The notes under the pieces are model-generated. The model made no database searches, had not been told where the DNA came from, and saw nothing but the letters and a program-made list of their open reading frames with translations. A stretch of DNA of 64,000 nt, taken from the NCBI GenBank assembly GCA_963762075.1, contig CAVXJC010000001.1, positions 186,001 to 250,000 of the forward strand. The letters run 5' to 3'. Within the stretch, counting starts at the first letter, position 1. Every line of letters begins with the position of its first letter. The translations under genes were made by a program, and so were the position numbers. This DNA comes from JAOUEA01 sp963762075 (GTDB lineage: Bacteria; Actinomycetota; UBA4738; HRBIN12). Positions 1-9,029 of this stretch are shown piece after piece.

Positions 1-1078
1 CACCCGGAGCCCGGCGTGCCCTTGAACCCGCCGGTTCCCCAGCCGCAGTTGACGAATAGCCCGTCGACGGGCGTGCGGTCGACGATCGGCGAAGCGTCGG
101 GACACACGTCGACGATGCCGCCCCACGTGCGCAGCACCGACGCGTGCGCGAACATCGGGAACAGCTCGAGCGCCGCCGCCATCTGGTGCTCGATCACGTG
201 GAACGAGCCGCGCTGAGCGTACCCGTTGTAGGCGTCGATGCCGGCGCCCATCACAAGCTCTCCTTTGTCGGCTTGTGACACGTACACGTGCACCGCGTTC
301 GACATGACCACGCAGTCGAGCACCGGCTCGTAGAGCGCGCTCACGAGCGCCTGCAACGGATGGGACTGCACGGGAAGCCGCAGTCCCACCATCGACGCCA
401 GCACGCTCGTGTGTCCGGCCGCGGCGAGCGCCACCGCGTTCGCCCGGATCGTGCCCCGGCTCGTCTCGACGCCCTCGACGCGGCCGCCGGCCGCTCGTAC
501 GAACCCGGTGACCTCCGCGTGCTCGACGATGTCGACCCCGAGCCGGTCGGCGCCACGCGCGTACCCCCAGGCGACCTTGTCGTGGCGGGCGACGCCCCCC
601 GGCGCTGCAACGTGGCGCCGAGCACCGGGTACCGCACGTCGGGAGAGGTGTTCACGAGCGGGCAGAACTCCTTGACACCGGCGGCGTCGAGCCATTCCGC
701 GTCGACGCCGTTCAGCCGGTTCGCCTCGACCCGTCGCATGCTCGAACGGACGTCGCCGAGATCGTGGGCGAGGTTCAGCACGCCGCGCTGGCTGAACTGC
801 ATGTCGAAGCTCAGGGTCTCTTCGAGCGCTTCCCAGAGCTTCAGCGAGTGCTCGTAGATCGCCGCCGACTCGTCCCACAGGTAGTTGGAGCGGATGATCG
901 TGGTGTTGCGCGCCATGTTGCCTCCGCCGAGCCACCCCTTCTCGACCACGCACACATCGGTGATGCCGTGGTTCGCGGCGAGGTAGTACGCGGTGGCGAG
1001 CCCGTGGCCGCCGGCGCCCACGATGACGACGTCGTAGGCAGGCTTCGGATCCGCGGCACGCCAGTAGCGTTCAGGCAT
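1..1078 (-). CDS. soxB: Sarcosine oxidase beta subunit-like FAD oxidoreductase (partial, frameshifted)
   Basis: FAD-dependent amine oxidase of the heterotetrameric sarcosine oxidase beta family, which oxidises the N-methyl group of sarcosine to give glycine and a C1 unit. The N-terminus has the dinucleotide-binding motif GAGGHG at residues 21-26, then GWLGGGNMARNTT. The far end carries NCGWGTGGFKGTPGSG, typical of SoxB. The gene is cut by the left edge of the window. A frame change lies at about 595-602: with one extra G in the G run, the LQRRG segment continues as GVARHDKVAWGY. Start ATG at 1078 is chosen because a TACCCT box ends 7 nt upstream. It is divergent from the IclR gene. Other SoxA/D/G subunits are not in view. 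The family call is firm; the substrate is inferred. Confidence 0.85.
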
Positions 1079-1085
1079 CGCGGTC

Positions 1086-1091
1086 AGGGTA
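1086..1091 (-). promoter_or_regulatory. -10 box, leaderless-type promoter of soxB-like gene
   Basis: TACCCT on the minus strand ends 7 nt before the ATG at 1078, with no Shine-Dalgarno sequence between. This fits a TANNNT -10 element whose transcript begins at or next to the start codon. Confidence 0.5.
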
Positions 1092-1233
1092 GGGGTTCGG
1101 TTCAGGGCTCGTCGCGCCACTCGATGCGCCTGCCGCAACGCTCCATCACAGCTCGATCCGCCCGGCGGTCGTCGGGGTGAACCGCAGGCGTCGAAGTGGA
1201 ACGCGCTGGGGCGTCGGCCGGCCCTACCAGCCG

Positions 1234-1262
1234 TTGACAGGGCCGGAGTCGCCGCGTAGCGT
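1234..1262 (+). promoter_or_regulatory. Sigma-70-type promoter of the IclR gene
   Basis: TTGACA at 1234-1239, a 17-nt spacer, then TAGCGT at 1257-1262. This is a near-consensus housekeeping promoter, giving a predicted transcript start near 1269 and a leader of about 30 nt before the ATG at 1299. It lies in the 220-nt divergent region shared with the soxB-like gene, where the IclR protein could also bind. Confidence 0.6.
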
Positions 1263-1298
1263 CGCGCACGGTTGCGCACAGTTCTGAGGCGTTGCGAC

Positions 1299-2090
1299 AT
1301 GCGAAACGACCAAGAGAGCGCCGGAAACCTCCAGTCGGTGCGCCGGGCGATCAGGGCGCTCGAGCTGATCAGCGAGCACGGTGCCCTCGGTGTCACCGAG
1401 CTCGGCCGCAAGCTCGGGGTGCACAAGGCGACCGCTTCCCGGCTGATGACGACGCTCGCCGAGCGTGGGTTCGTGGAACGCGATCCGATCTCGGAGAAGT
1501 TCCGGCTCGGGTTCGGCCTGATCTCGCTCGCCGGGGCAGCCGTCGGTGGCAACGACCTCGTGCGGGCGGCACGTCCGATCCTCGACGATCTCGCCGAGCG
1601 CACGCGCGAGACGGTGAACCTGGGTGTGCTCTCGGGCGAGTCGGTCGTCTACGTCGACCAGGTCACCGGAACGCGCTCGATCGTGAGCGTGAGCTGGGTC
1701 GGACAGCGCACGCCGCTTCACTGCACGTCGAACGGCAAGGTGCTGCTGGCGTTCGCCACGGAGGCCGAGCGCGATCGCCTGTTGCGGGCGCCGCTTCCTC
1801 GGCTCACGCCGCGCACGATCACCGATGTGCGCAAGCTCCGCGCGCAGCTGGCGGAGATCCGCGCTCGCGGGTACGCCCAGACGATGGAAGAGCTCGAGGA
1901 GGGGCTGAACGCGGTTGCGGCACCGGTGCGTGGTCTGGGCGGCGACCTCGTCGCCGCGCTCAGCGTCTCGGGGCCGGCTTTCCGGATGCGGGCGGTCGAC
2001 CTTCCAAGATTCGGGCGGTTCGCGGCGGACTCGGCGCTCGCCGTGTCGAGGAGGCTCGGCTACGTCGATCGTGGGGTTCGGGCAGTATGA
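1299..2090 (+). CDS. IclR family transcriptional regulator
   Basis: 263-aa regulator. An N-terminal winged helix-turn-helix (residues about 12-75, with LGRKLGVHKATASRLMTTL as recognition region) is followed by the IclR effector domain, including FRLGFGLISL, the conserved STNGK-like HCTSNGKVLLAF segment and a C-terminal GGDLVAALSVSGP. The family usually controls an adjacent catabolic gene by binding a small ligand. ATG 1299 starts the family-like sequence; a TTG 27 nt upstream is less likely. The stop overlaps the next gene's ATG (ATGA at 2087-2090), so the two are probably one operon. Divergence from the soxB-like gene suggests it may also control amine oxidation, which is inference. Confidence 0.9.
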   Translation: MRNDQESAGNLQSVRRAIRALELISEHGALGVTELGRKLGVHKATASRLMTTLAERGFVERDPISEKFRLGFGLISLAGAAVGGNDLVRAARPILDDLAERTRETVNLGVLSGESVVYVDQVTGTRSIVSVSWVGQRTPLHCTSNGKVLLAFATEAERDRLLRAPLPRLTPRTITDVRKLRAQLAEIRARGYAQTMEELEEGLNAVAAPVRGLGGDLVAALSVSGPAFRMRAVDLPRFGRFAADSALAVSRRLGYVDRGVRAV

Positions 2091-3145
2091 GCGGCCAACC
2101 CGGCTTGTCGATCGCATGGGATTCTCAGCGCACCGAGGTCGCGACCCTGCTCGACGCGATCGGACGGACGCCGCTCGTGCGCTTGCAACGGGTCGCTCCA
2201 CCGGGCATCGATGTGCTCGCCAAGGTGGAGTGGTACGGCCCGACGGGCTCGGTCAAGGATCGCATCTACGCCGCGATGCTCTCGAAGGCTGAGGAGAGCG
2301 GCGCTCTCAAGCCCGGCATGACGATCATCGAGTGCACGACGGGCAACGCCGGCATCGCGTGCTCGGCGGTCGCGGCGATCAAGGGCTATCGGTGCACGAT
2401 CGTGATGCCCGAGGGGATGAGCAACGAGCGCAAGACGATGATCAAGGCGTACGGCGCCGACCTCGTGCTCACGCCCGGCGCCGGCACCGACATCGACCTC
2501 GCGCTCGAGCGCATGCGCGAGATCGTGGCCGACGATCCAGACCGGTACTTCTTTCCGGGGGAGTTCGAGAACCCCGACAACCCCGAGGCGCAGCTCGCGA
2601 GCGGCGAGGAGATCTGGGAGCAGACCGGCGGCCGCGTCGACGCGGTGGTGGGCGGGCAGGGCACGGGTGGGTGGATCAGCGGGGTCGCGCACGCGCTCAA
2701 GGCCCGCAACCCATCGCTGCTCGCGTTCGCGGTCGAGCCCGCCGAATGCCCGCTCATCACCGATCACACCTGGGGCACCCATGGCGTGCCGGGCATCGCC
2801 GACGGCATCGTCCCGCTGAACCTCGACCTCGCCGCGATGGACGGCATCGTCACCGTGTCGACCGAGGAAGCGCTCGTGACCGCACGCAGGTTGGCCCGCG
2901 AGGAAGGGCTGCTCTGCGGACCGTCGTCCGGCATCAACGTCGCAGCCGTGCACAAGGTGATCGAGCATCACCCTGAGCTGCGACGTGTCGTCACCGCGAT
3001 CTGCGACACCGGCCAGCGCTACCTGTCGGGTGAGCTCTACGGCGAGAAGCTCGAGGCCGAGGAACCCGAACGCGACCACACGCTCGACAAGGAGACGCTC
3101 GCCGCGATCGAGGAGCACCGCGCCCGACTCGAGTTCATCTCGTAG
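2087..3145 (+). CDS. Cysteine synthase/cystathionine beta-synthase family PLP enzyme
   Basis: 352-aa fold-type II pyridoxal-phosphate enzyme. The PLP lysine is Lys57 in GPTGSVKDR. The substrate loop is TTGNAG, where O-acetylserine sulfhydrylases usually have TSGNTG. The phosphate-binding loop GQGTGGWISG and the C-terminal GPSSG are present. Members catalyse beta-replacement or beta-elimination on serine or cysteine derivatives. The altered substrate loop leaves the substrate open, and no serine acetyltransferase is nearby. It starts by ATGA overlap within the IclR stop, so it is translationally coupled to the regulator and may be its target. Cysteine synthesis is the default reading, but a different amino-acid substrate is possible. 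Confidence 0.85.
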   Translation: MSGQPGLSIAWDSQRTEVATLLDAIGRTPLVRLQRVAPPGIDVLAKVEWYGPTGSVKDRIYAAMLSKAEESGALKPGMTIIECTTGNAGIACSAVAAIKGYRCTIVMPEGMSNERKTMIKAYGADLVLTPGAGTDIDLALERMREIVADDPDRYFFPGEFENPDNPEAQLASGEEIWEQTGGRVDAVVGGQGTGGWISGVAHALKARNPSLLAFAVEPAECPLITDHTWGTHGVPGIADGIVPLNLDLAAMDGIVTVSTEEALVTARRLAREEGLLCGPSSGINVAAVHKVIEHHPELRRVVTAICDTGQRYLSGELYGEKLEAEEPERDHTLDKETLAAIEEHRARLEFIS

Positions 3146-3160
3146 CGATCTGAGGCTTCG

Positions 3161-4111
3161 TTAGAGCGGGTCGGCGTTGAACGTGTCGCAGTCTTTCGGG
3201 TCGCCCGAGTCGAAACCGACCTGGAACCACTTCGCGCGTTGTTCGGATGAGCCGTGGGTCCAGCTCTCGGGGTCGATGCGGCCAGTCGTCGTCTCCTGGA
3301 TGCGGTCGTCGCCCACCGACTCTGCCGCGCCGAGACCCTCCTGCAGGTCGCCGGGTGAGAGCTCCTCGTCGGCGAACGCTGCATGACCCCAGACCCCGGC
3401 GAGGCAGTCCGCCTGCAGCTCGAGCCTGATCGAGAGGTCGTTGGCCCTGCCGGGATCCTGCTGCGACATGCGCTGCACCTCGGCGTTGATCCCGAGCAGG
3501 TTCTGCACGTGGTGACCGTACTCGTGCGCGATCACATACGCCTGGGCGAAGTCGCCGGGCGCCCCGAATCGAGTTCGCAGCTCTTGGAAGAACGCGAGGT
3601 CGATATAGATCTGGCTGTCGGCCGGGCAGTAGAAGGGGCCGGTCGCAGTCGTGCCGGGCCCGCATGCGGTCTGCTCTTGCCCATCGAAGATCACGGTGAC
3701 TGCTTCTACGTAGCGCTTGTTGGATTCAGCGAAGATGTCCGTCCAGGTCGCGTTGACGTCGTCGACCACAGCGTTCACGAAGCCGAAGACCTTGTCGTCG
3801 GGATCGAGGGGGGTCGTGGTGTCGCCCTCGGCCGGCGCTTGGTCGAGGCCCGAGAAGACGTCACCGCCGAGGATGTCTCCCAGGTCCCCGCCCTCGCTGC
3901 CACCGCCGAAGATCTGGGGCCCCACGCAGACCGCGAGCACGATGATGAGCACGATGACGCCGATGCCTCCACCGGTGCCCATCGGGATCGGGAGGCCACC
4001 TCCACCGCCGGAGCTTCCGCCACCGAGGCCGGGAAAGCTCATACCGCGCCCCGTCGAACCCATGCCGCGGCGGTCTTCCACGTTGGCGCTGCGTCTGCGT
4101 CGCAGTTTCAT
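3161..4111 (-). CDS. Neutral zinc metallopeptidase (YpfJ family), membrane-anchored
   Basis: 316-aa protein of the putative neutral zinc metallopeptidase family (YpfJ type). A short Arg-rich and Gly-rich N-terminus leads into one membrane segment (about residues 47-66, ending VGPQIF). The external domain contains HEYGHH, an HExxH-type zinc site, preceded by YIDLAFF and followed by RLELQADCLAGVW, which supplies the downstream family motif. Length and layout match the family. The physiological substrate is unknown in this family. It is convergent with the PLP enzyme gene and divergent from the amidase. Start ATG 4111 gives the basic KLRRRRS N-terminus that fits a cytoplasmic tail. Confidence 0.88.
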   Translation of the reverse strand: MKLRRRRSANVEDRRGMGSTGRGMSFPGLGGGSSGGGGGLPIPMGTGGGIGVIVLIIVLAVCVGPQIFGGGSEGGDLGDILGGDVFSGLDQAPAEGDTTTPLDPDDKVFGFVNAVVDDVNATWTDIFAESNKRYVEAVTVIFDGQEQTACGPGTTATGPFYCPADSQIYIDLAFFQELRTRFGAPGDFAQAYVIAHEYGHHVQNLLGINAEVQRMSQQDPGRANDLSIRLELQADCLAGVWGHAAFADEELSPGDLQEGLGAAESVGDDRIQETTTGRIDPESWTHGSSEQRAKWFQVGFDSGDPKDCDTFNADPL

Positions 4112-4188
4112 ATCGCTCGTCTCTTCCCAGGAGGACCCAAGTCGAACCGTGTTTCCTTGCGAGTTCGCCCGGTGCCGCAGGCCCGGGG

Positions 4189-4194
4189 TAGTGT
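4189..4194 (+). promoter_or_regulatory. -10 box, leaderless-type promoter of amidase
   Basis: TAGTGT ends 7 nt before the ATG at 4202, with no Shine-Dalgarno sequence between. This supports the chosen amidase start. Confidence 0.5.
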
Positions 4195-4201
4195 GCGCGC
4201 C

Positions 4202-5626
4202 ATGACCGAGCCTTGGCAGATGAACGCGACCGACGCCCTTGCAGCGATGCGCGCCTGCGACCTTTCGCCGGTGGAGATGCTCGACAGTGTCGAGCGCCGG
4301 GCCGACGAGGTCGAGCCGGTCGTGAACGCGCTTTGCGAGCGGCGCCGCGAAGAAGGTCGGGTTGCCGCCGTGGAGAGCGCCGACCGATACGCGAGCGGCG
4401 AGCGTATCCGAGCTTTGGAGGGCCTTCCGGTCGCGTTGAAGGAAGAGGTCCCCGTCGAGGGATTCCGCATGCGGTACGGATCGCAGGCGATCGACGAGGT
4501 CGCGACCGAGACCGCACCGATCGCCGAGCGCATCCTGAAGGCCGGCGCGGTCGTGCACGCCCGCACCACCACCCCGGAGTTCAGCTGCGTGGGTTACACG
4601 CACTCGAAGCTCTGGGGCGTGACGCGCAACCCATGGAATCCTTCCGTCGCGGTCGGCGGGTCGAGCGGCGGTTCGGGCGCGTCGCTCGCCAGCGGCTCAT
4701 CGCTGCTCGCGAGCGGATCCGACATCGGCGGGTCGATCCGGATCCCCGCCTCGATCAACGGGGTAGTGGGTTTCAAGCCGCCGCACGGCCGCGTGCCGAC
4801 GGGTGCGCCGTTCAACCTCGATCGGTACTGCCACGACGGTCCACTGGCCCGCACGGTCACCGATTGCGCGCTCTTCGAGAACGTGCTCGCAGGGCCGCAC
4901 CCGGCCGACGTGACCTCGCTGCGACCGAAGGTCCGTATCCCGACGGAACTGAAGGGCATCGAGGGCTGGCGTATCGGACTCTCGATCGACCTGGGTTGCT
5001 GGAAGGTCGACCCGGAGGTCGAGGCCAACACTCGAGCAGTGACCGAGGCTCTCCAGCACGCAGGCGCGATCGTCGAAGACGTCGCGATCCCCTGGGACAT
5101 CGAGCACGTGATCGGCACGGCTCGACGTCATTTCGCCGCGATCTTCGGCGCCGAGATCTCGTCTGCAGCTGATCGGCACGGTGACCTGCTCAACGACTAC
5201 GCCCACGCATGGGCAGAGGAAGCTCGTCTCTACATGTCGGAGCCTCGATCGTTCCTCGAAGGCCTCGAGGGCGAGCAAGCCATGTGGGAACCGGTCGGCA
5301 AGCTCTTGCAGCGCTACCGCGCGATCGTCTGTCCCACCTGGGCCGTGACAGGCATCAACGCGGGTGATAGCTACTTGGGCACGCTCTTCGATGGAGGCGG
5401 CCCGAACGACCTGCAGTTCACCGCCTTCATGACGACCCCGTTCAACGTGCTATCGCCCTGCCCCGTGCTCGCGGTGCCGAGTGGGGTGGCTTCGAACGGC
5501 GTGCCGACGGGTGTGCAGATCGTTGCGCGAACGTTCGATGACGTGAGTGCGTTCCGCATCGGCGCCGCGCTCGAGCATGTCCGGCCGTGGGCCGGTGTGT
5601 CGCGCTCGGTGCCTTCGTGGCCGTGA
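4202..5626 (+). CDS. Amidase (amidase-signature family)
   Basis: 474-aa amidase-signature hydrolase. The Ser-cisSer-Lys triad is visible: Lys80 in LPVALKEEV, the GGSSGG loop at 152-157, and the nucleophile Ser178 in GSDIGGSIR. Such enzymes cleave carboxamides; specificity cannot be read from sequence. Full length for the family. It begins a short plus-strand run with a serine hydrolase (GTGA overlap at its stop) and an acyl-CoA dehydrogenase. This suggests catabolism of an amide-containing compound, as inference. The ATG at 4202 is supported by the -10 box 7 nt upstream; open frame further upstream is the antisense of the metallopeptidase gene. Confidence 0.92.
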   Translation: MTEPWQMNATDALAAMRACDLSPVEMLDSVERRADEVEPVVNALCERRREEGRVAAVESADRYASGERIRALEGLPVALKEEVPVEGFRMRYGSQAIDEVATETAPIAERILKAGAVVHARTTTPEFSCVGYTHSKLWGVTRNPWNPSVAVGGSSGGSGASLASGSSLLASGSDIGGSIRIPASINGVVGFKPPHGRVPTGAPFNLDRYCHDGPLARTVTDCALFENVLAGPHPADVTSLRPKVRIPTELKGIEGWRIGLSIDLGCWKVDPEVEANTRAVTEALQHAGAIVEDVAIPWDIEHVIGTARRHFAAIFGAEISSAADRHGDLLNDYAHAWAEEARLYMSEPRSFLEGLEGEQAMWEPVGKLLQRYRAIVCPTWAVTGINAGDSYLGTLFDGGGPNDLQFTAFMTTPFNVLSPCPVLAVPSGVASNGVPTGVQIVARTFDDVSAFRIGAALEHVRPWAGVSRSVPSWP

Positions 5627-6741
5627 CGGATCTCGATGCACGACTACAGGCACTCGTCGAGCGCGACGTCGAGGAGTGGCCGGCGATGCCCGGGCGACTC
5701 CTGCACGTGCTTGTTCCGGGCTCAGGCGTCGACGTCGAGGTGGCGGCGGGAGTGGCCGACCGCGCCACGGATGAGCCACTTCGGCCGGGAGCGCGTTTCC
5801 GCATCGCGAGCGTGACGAAGCCGTTCGTCGGTGCGAGTGCCCTGCGCCTCGTGGAGCTCGGCATGCTCCAGCTCGATGCGTCGCTCGACTCCCTGCTACC
5901 GGGGGTGTACGTCGACGTGCTCCATACAGGCGGCTACGACACCGGAACGATCACCCTGAGGCATCTGCTGACCCATACGAGCGGCATCTACGACTTCGCG
6001 GCCTCGGCGTACGACGCGTCGATCACCGACGGGTTCGACCAGGCGATCGCCGCCGACCCGTCGCACCGATGGACCCGTCTCGAACAGGTCCGCTTCGCGA
6101 TGGACCACGGCGCACCGTACGGCGCGCCGGGCGAGGTCTACGGCTACTCCGACACGAACGCGTGCCTCGTCGGTGAGCTGCTCGAGCAGACGACAGACCT
6201 CGGCATGGGCGAGGCGATCGCCGGGCTCGTGGGGTTCGGGCGGCTCGGCCTGCGTCAGACCTACCTGGAGTCGATCGACCCCGAGCCGGCCGATGCCCCG
6301 CAGTGGTCGCATCAGTACGAGCGCGGCGTCGACATCGCGACCATCGATCCCTCCGTCGATCTCTGGGGCGGAGGGGGGCTCGTGTCGACCAGCCGCGACC
6401 TCGCGCGGTTCTTCCGTGCCTTGCTACGCGACGAGGTCTTCGAACGGCCCGAGACCCTCGCCACGATGACGACGCGGCTCGAAGATGTGCCCCGCGCCGC
6501 GGACATGACGAGCGATGAGGATCCGCGAGATCGCGCGATGTACCTGTTCCACACCGAGATCGCGGGAGAGGAATGGTGGGGCCACGGGGGTTGGTGGGGC
6601 ACCGCGGCCTACACCTGTCCGCGCCTCGACGTCACGATCGTGGCCGGTCACCAACAGGCGTACATGCCCGAAGACTTCGACCGCATGACGCTGATCTCTC
6701 AGGCGTACGAGGCGGTGACGGCCATCGTCGGCGGTCCCTGA
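5623..6741 (+). CDS. Serine hydrolase, beta-lactamase/DD-peptidase (class C) fold
   Basis: 372-aa protein of the class C beta-lactamase-like serine hydrolase family. The SxxK motif is SVTK (Ser63, Lys66). The second motif is Y-S-D in GEVYGYSDTN, and the third is HGG in WWGHGGWWG. The family includes esterases and D-aminopeptidases as well as beta-lactamases. No signal peptide is visible, so it is probably cytoplasmic, which argues against a cell-wall or resistance role. The GTG at 5623 overlaps the amidase stop (GTGA), implying coupled translation and a shared pathway, for example consecutive ester and amide hydrolysis. Confidence 0.88.
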   Translation: MTDLDARLQALVERDVEEWPAMPGRLLHVLVPGSGVDVEVAAGVADRATDEPLRPGARFRIASVTKPFVGASALRLVELGMLQLDASLDSLLPGVYVDVLHTGGYDTGTITLRHLLTHTSGIYDFAASAYDASITDGFDQAIAADPSHRWTRLEQVRFAMDHGAPYGAPGEVYGYSDTNACLVGELLEQTTDLGMGEAIAGLVGFGRLGLRQTYLESIDPEPADAPQWSHQYERGVDIATIDPSVDLWGGGGLVSTSRDLARFFRALLRDEVFERPETLATMTTRLEDVPRAADMTSDEDPRDRAMYLFHTEIAGEEWWGHGGWWGTAAYTCPRLDVTIVAGHQQAYMPEDFDRMTLISQAYEAVTAIVGGP

Positions 6742-6787
6742 TCGCACCGCGCGAGCTGCTGGTTCACGGCGATCGTCATGGCTCGCC

Positions 6788-6793
6788 TAGACT
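6788..6793 (+). promoter_or_regulatory. -10 box, leaderless-type promoter of acyl-CoA dehydrogenase
   Basis: TAGACT ends 8 nt before the ATG at 6802. It selects this ATG over an in-frame ATG at 6778, which would lie upstream of the box. Confidence 0.5.
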
Positions 6794-6801
6794 TCCGCGC
6801 G

Positions 6802-7977
6802 ATGACCTACCCGCTTTCGGACGAGGACCGTGCCATCCAGCGACGCGCACGATCGTTCGTCGATGACGATCTGATCCCCTGGGAAGAGCGCGCCGAGGCG
6901 AACCAAGGCCGTATCCCCGACGACGTTCGTCACCAACACCACGTGAAGGCGATCGAGCTCGGCCTGTTCGCGATGAACATGCCGGTCGAGCTCGGCGGCA
7001 CGGGCATGACCACCTTGCAGCAGGTGCTCGTGAGCGAGCAGATCGGGCGCGTCACGAACGCGCTGGGATGGTGCGTGCACACTCCGCCCGCATGGGCGCC
7101 CGCCGTCGTGAGCGAGCACCAGATGAACACGTGGATCCTCCCGTCGATCCGCGGTGAGCTGCACGAGTGCTACGCGATCACCGAAGCTGGCGCCGGCAGC
7201 GACGTCGATGCCATCGAGGCCACCGCCCGCCGCGTCGGTGACGAGTACGCGCTCAACGGCGAGAAGATGCACGTGACCTCGTACAACAACGCGAGCTACT
7301 GCTTCTTCCAGGCGAAGATCGTCGGCGGGCCGAACGAGGGCGCGCACGCGATGTTCTTCGTCGACAAGGACACGCCAGGCGTGCGGCTCGTGCGTGAGCC
7401 GGCCTATACGCACACGTATCCCGACACGCACGCCGTGGTGGCGTTCGACGACGTGCGCGTGCCGGCTCGGAATCTCGTCGGCGCTGAGGGCGACGGCATG
7501 GCCTTCACGTACGAGTGGTTCCGCTACGAGCGGCTGATGATCGCCGCGCGATGCTGCGGGGCGGCCGAGCGCCTGATAGACGAGGCCACCGCATTCGCGG
7601 AGCAGCGCGTGCAGTTCGGCCGGCGGATCATCGAGAACCAAGCCATCTCGCACATGATCGCCGATTCGCTCACCGAGCTGTGGGCCGCGAGGCTCATGAC
7701 CTACCGGCTCGCGGAGAACATCGACGCCGGCGTCGACGTGAAGATCCAGCACGGACAATGCTCCATGGCCAAGCTCTACGCGAGCGAGATGGCAGGCCGC
7801 GTCGCCGACCGCGCCGTGCAGATCTTCGGCGGGCGCGGGTACATGCGCGAGAACGTTGCCGAGCGCTTCTGGCGAGAGCTGCGCGTCGACCGCATCTGGG
7901 AAGGCACGAGCGAGGTGCAGCGCAACATCATCGCCGACCAGCTCCAGAAGCGAGGAGCGCAGGCGCTGGTCGGCTAA
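6802..7977 (+). CDS. Acyl-CoA dehydrogenase family protein
   Basis: 391-aa flavoprotein with the full acyl-CoA dehydrogenase layout: N-terminal helices, the middle beta domain with AITEAGAGSDV (FAD and substrate binding), and the C-terminal helical domain with RVQFGRRIIENQAI, QIFGGRGYMRE and RIWEGTSEVQRNII. The Glu of WEGTSE lies where short- and medium-chain enzymes place their catalytic base. It desaturates an acyl-CoA at C2-C3 and passes electrons to ETF. No acyl-CoA ligase is adjacent; an ADP-forming acyl-CoA synthetase lies 20 kb away. The substrate is unknown; branched or polyamine-derived acyl groups are possible. Confidence 0.93.
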   Translation: MTYPLSDEDRAIQRRARSFVDDDLIPWEERAEANQGRIPDDVRHQHHVKAIELGLFAMNMPVELGGTGMTTLQQVLVSEQIGRVTNALGWCVHTPPAWAPAVVSEHQMNTWILPSIRGELHECYAITEAGAGSDVDAIEATARRVGDEYALNGEKMHVTSYNNASYCFFQAKIVGGPNEGAHAMFFVDKDTPGVRLVREPAYTHTYPDTHAVVAFDDVRVPARNLVGAEGDGMAFTYEWFRYERLMIAARCCGAAERLIDEATAFAEQRVQFGRRIIENQAISHMIADSLTELWAARLMTYRLAENIDAGVDVKIQHGQCSMAKLYASEMAGRVADRAVQIFGGRGYMRENVAERFWRELRVDRIWEGTSEVQRNIIADQLQKRGAQALVG

Positions 7978-7990
7978 CGAGCTGGCCGAA

Positions 7991-7995
7991 GGAGG
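7991..7995 (+). promoter_or_regulatory. Shine-Dalgarno GGAGG placing a CTG start
   Basis: GGAGG within AAGGAGG ends 8 nt before the CTG at 8004. In this frame no ATG, GTG or TTG lies between the previous stop and the lipoprotein signal, so this ribosome-binding site decides the start of the next gene. Confidence 0.55.
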
Positions 7996-8003
7996 TCGAC
8001 ACG

Positions 8004-8873
8004 CTGTCGCCGAGAACCGCGGCGCTCGCTTGTCTCGTCGTCGTAGCCGCTGGCTGCAAGAGCGAGGGTTCCCTTCCGGATCCGAACCCAACGGCCGAAC
8101 ATGCCGGACGCGCCGATGTGGGCGGGTACGAGCTCGCGTGGCGATGCCGCGGTGAGGGAAGCCCGACCGTGCTCCTCGATGCCGGATTGGACACGGCGGG
8201 CACGAGCGAGTGGTTCGACTTCCTTCCGCAGCTCGATGCGATGGGGACGCGCGTCTGCACGTACGATCGGGCGGGGACCGGCACCAGCGACCCGAGGCCC
8301 GACGGCGACGCGCCGACGGCATCGAGTCAAGCCGAGGAGCTGCATGCATTGCTGCAGGCAGCCGACATCGAGACCCCCATCGTGCTCGTACCGCATTCGT
8401 ATGCGGGCTTGATCGCCCGCATGTTCGTGCACCGCTACCCCCACGAGGTCGCCGGCCTCGTCTTCGAGGACGTCTCCACCGCATGGGAGATCGATCTATG
8501 GCCGCGCTGGGATGACAGTCCGTGGATCGACGGCGGGCAGCGAACCGACATCCAGGCGACCGAGCGAGAGGTGCTCGATGCAGCGCCACTCAGTGACATG
8601 CCGATCGTGGTCGTGTCGCAGGCGACCTACGACGAGGAAGGCATCCCGGCATGGGCGGCGCAGATCTTCGCCCGTCACCAAGCGAGGCTCGCATCGCTTG
8701 GTGACGATGTGATCCATGTGCGCGCGGAACGGTCGGGGCACTGGATCCACCGGGACGAGCCTGCCGCCATGATCGCTGCGATCGGAGCGGTCGTCACGGC
8801 AGTGCGAGACGGCGAGCAGCTCCCCGGCTGCGAGGAGATCTTCGTCGGGGAGCGATTCACATGCGAGACGTAA
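8004..8873 (+). CDS. Alpha/beta hydrolase lipoprotein (apparent CTG start)
   Basis: About 289 aa. The N-terminus is a lipoprotein signal: a short basic start, a hydrophobic stretch ALACLVVVAAG and Cys in AAGCKSE, so the mature protein should be lipid-anchored outside the membrane. The hydrolase body has the oxyanion region DAGLDTAG, CTYDRAGTG, the nucleophile elbow PHSYAG (HSxxG rather than GxSxG) and a C-terminal SGHWIH supplying the catalytic His. The reaction is probably ester or amide hydrolysis; substrate unknown. It follows the acyl-CoA dehydrogenase by 26 nt. The only well-placed start is CTG with a good Shine-Dalgarno, which is unusual; a miscalled ATG or GTG is an alternative. Confidence 0.8.
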   Translation: MSPRTAALACLVVVAAGCKSEGSLPDPNPTAEHAGRADVGGYELAWRCRGEGSPTVLLDAGLDTAGTSEWFDFLPQLDAMGTRVCTYDRAGTGTSDPRPDGDAPTASSQAEELHALLQAADIETPIVLVPHSYAGLIARMFVHRYPHEVAGLVFEDVSTAWEIDLWPRWDDSPWIDGGQRTDIQATEREVLDAAPLSDMPIVVVSQATYDEEGIPAWAAQIFARHQARLASLGDDVIHVRAERSGHWIHRDEPAAMIAAIGAVVTAVRDGEQLPGCEEIFVGERFTCET

Positions 8874-9029
8874 GGCATTGACTCGAGCCAGGACGCCCTA
8901 GCTGCCATCCTCGGCGTGACTTCCGCGAGAGATCGCGCCCTCCACCCACCCGGCGAACCTGCACGGGGCCAAGACGCACGTAAAGCAGGCTATGCCGCTC
9001 CAACATCCCGTGATGGCGCGCGGGAAAGG

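Noticed and set aside
2060..3118. 352-codon minus-strand frame over the PLP enzyme
   Set aside because: Antisense shadow of a clearly assigned gene.
5623..6741. True beta-lactamase resistance gene
   Set aside because: SxxK fold is present but there is no signal peptide and the gene is coupled to an amidase, which fits a cytoplasmic esterase or peptidase better.
6787..8589. 600-codon open frame on the minus strand over the acyl-CoA dehydrogenase and hydrolase genes
   Set aside because: Low-information antisense frame of a GC-rich gene; no protein motif, while both plus-strand genes show full family motifs.
9001..9025. TCCCG/CGGGA hairpin after the pot operon
   Set aside because: Five-bp stem with a 10-nt loop is too weak to report as a terminator.
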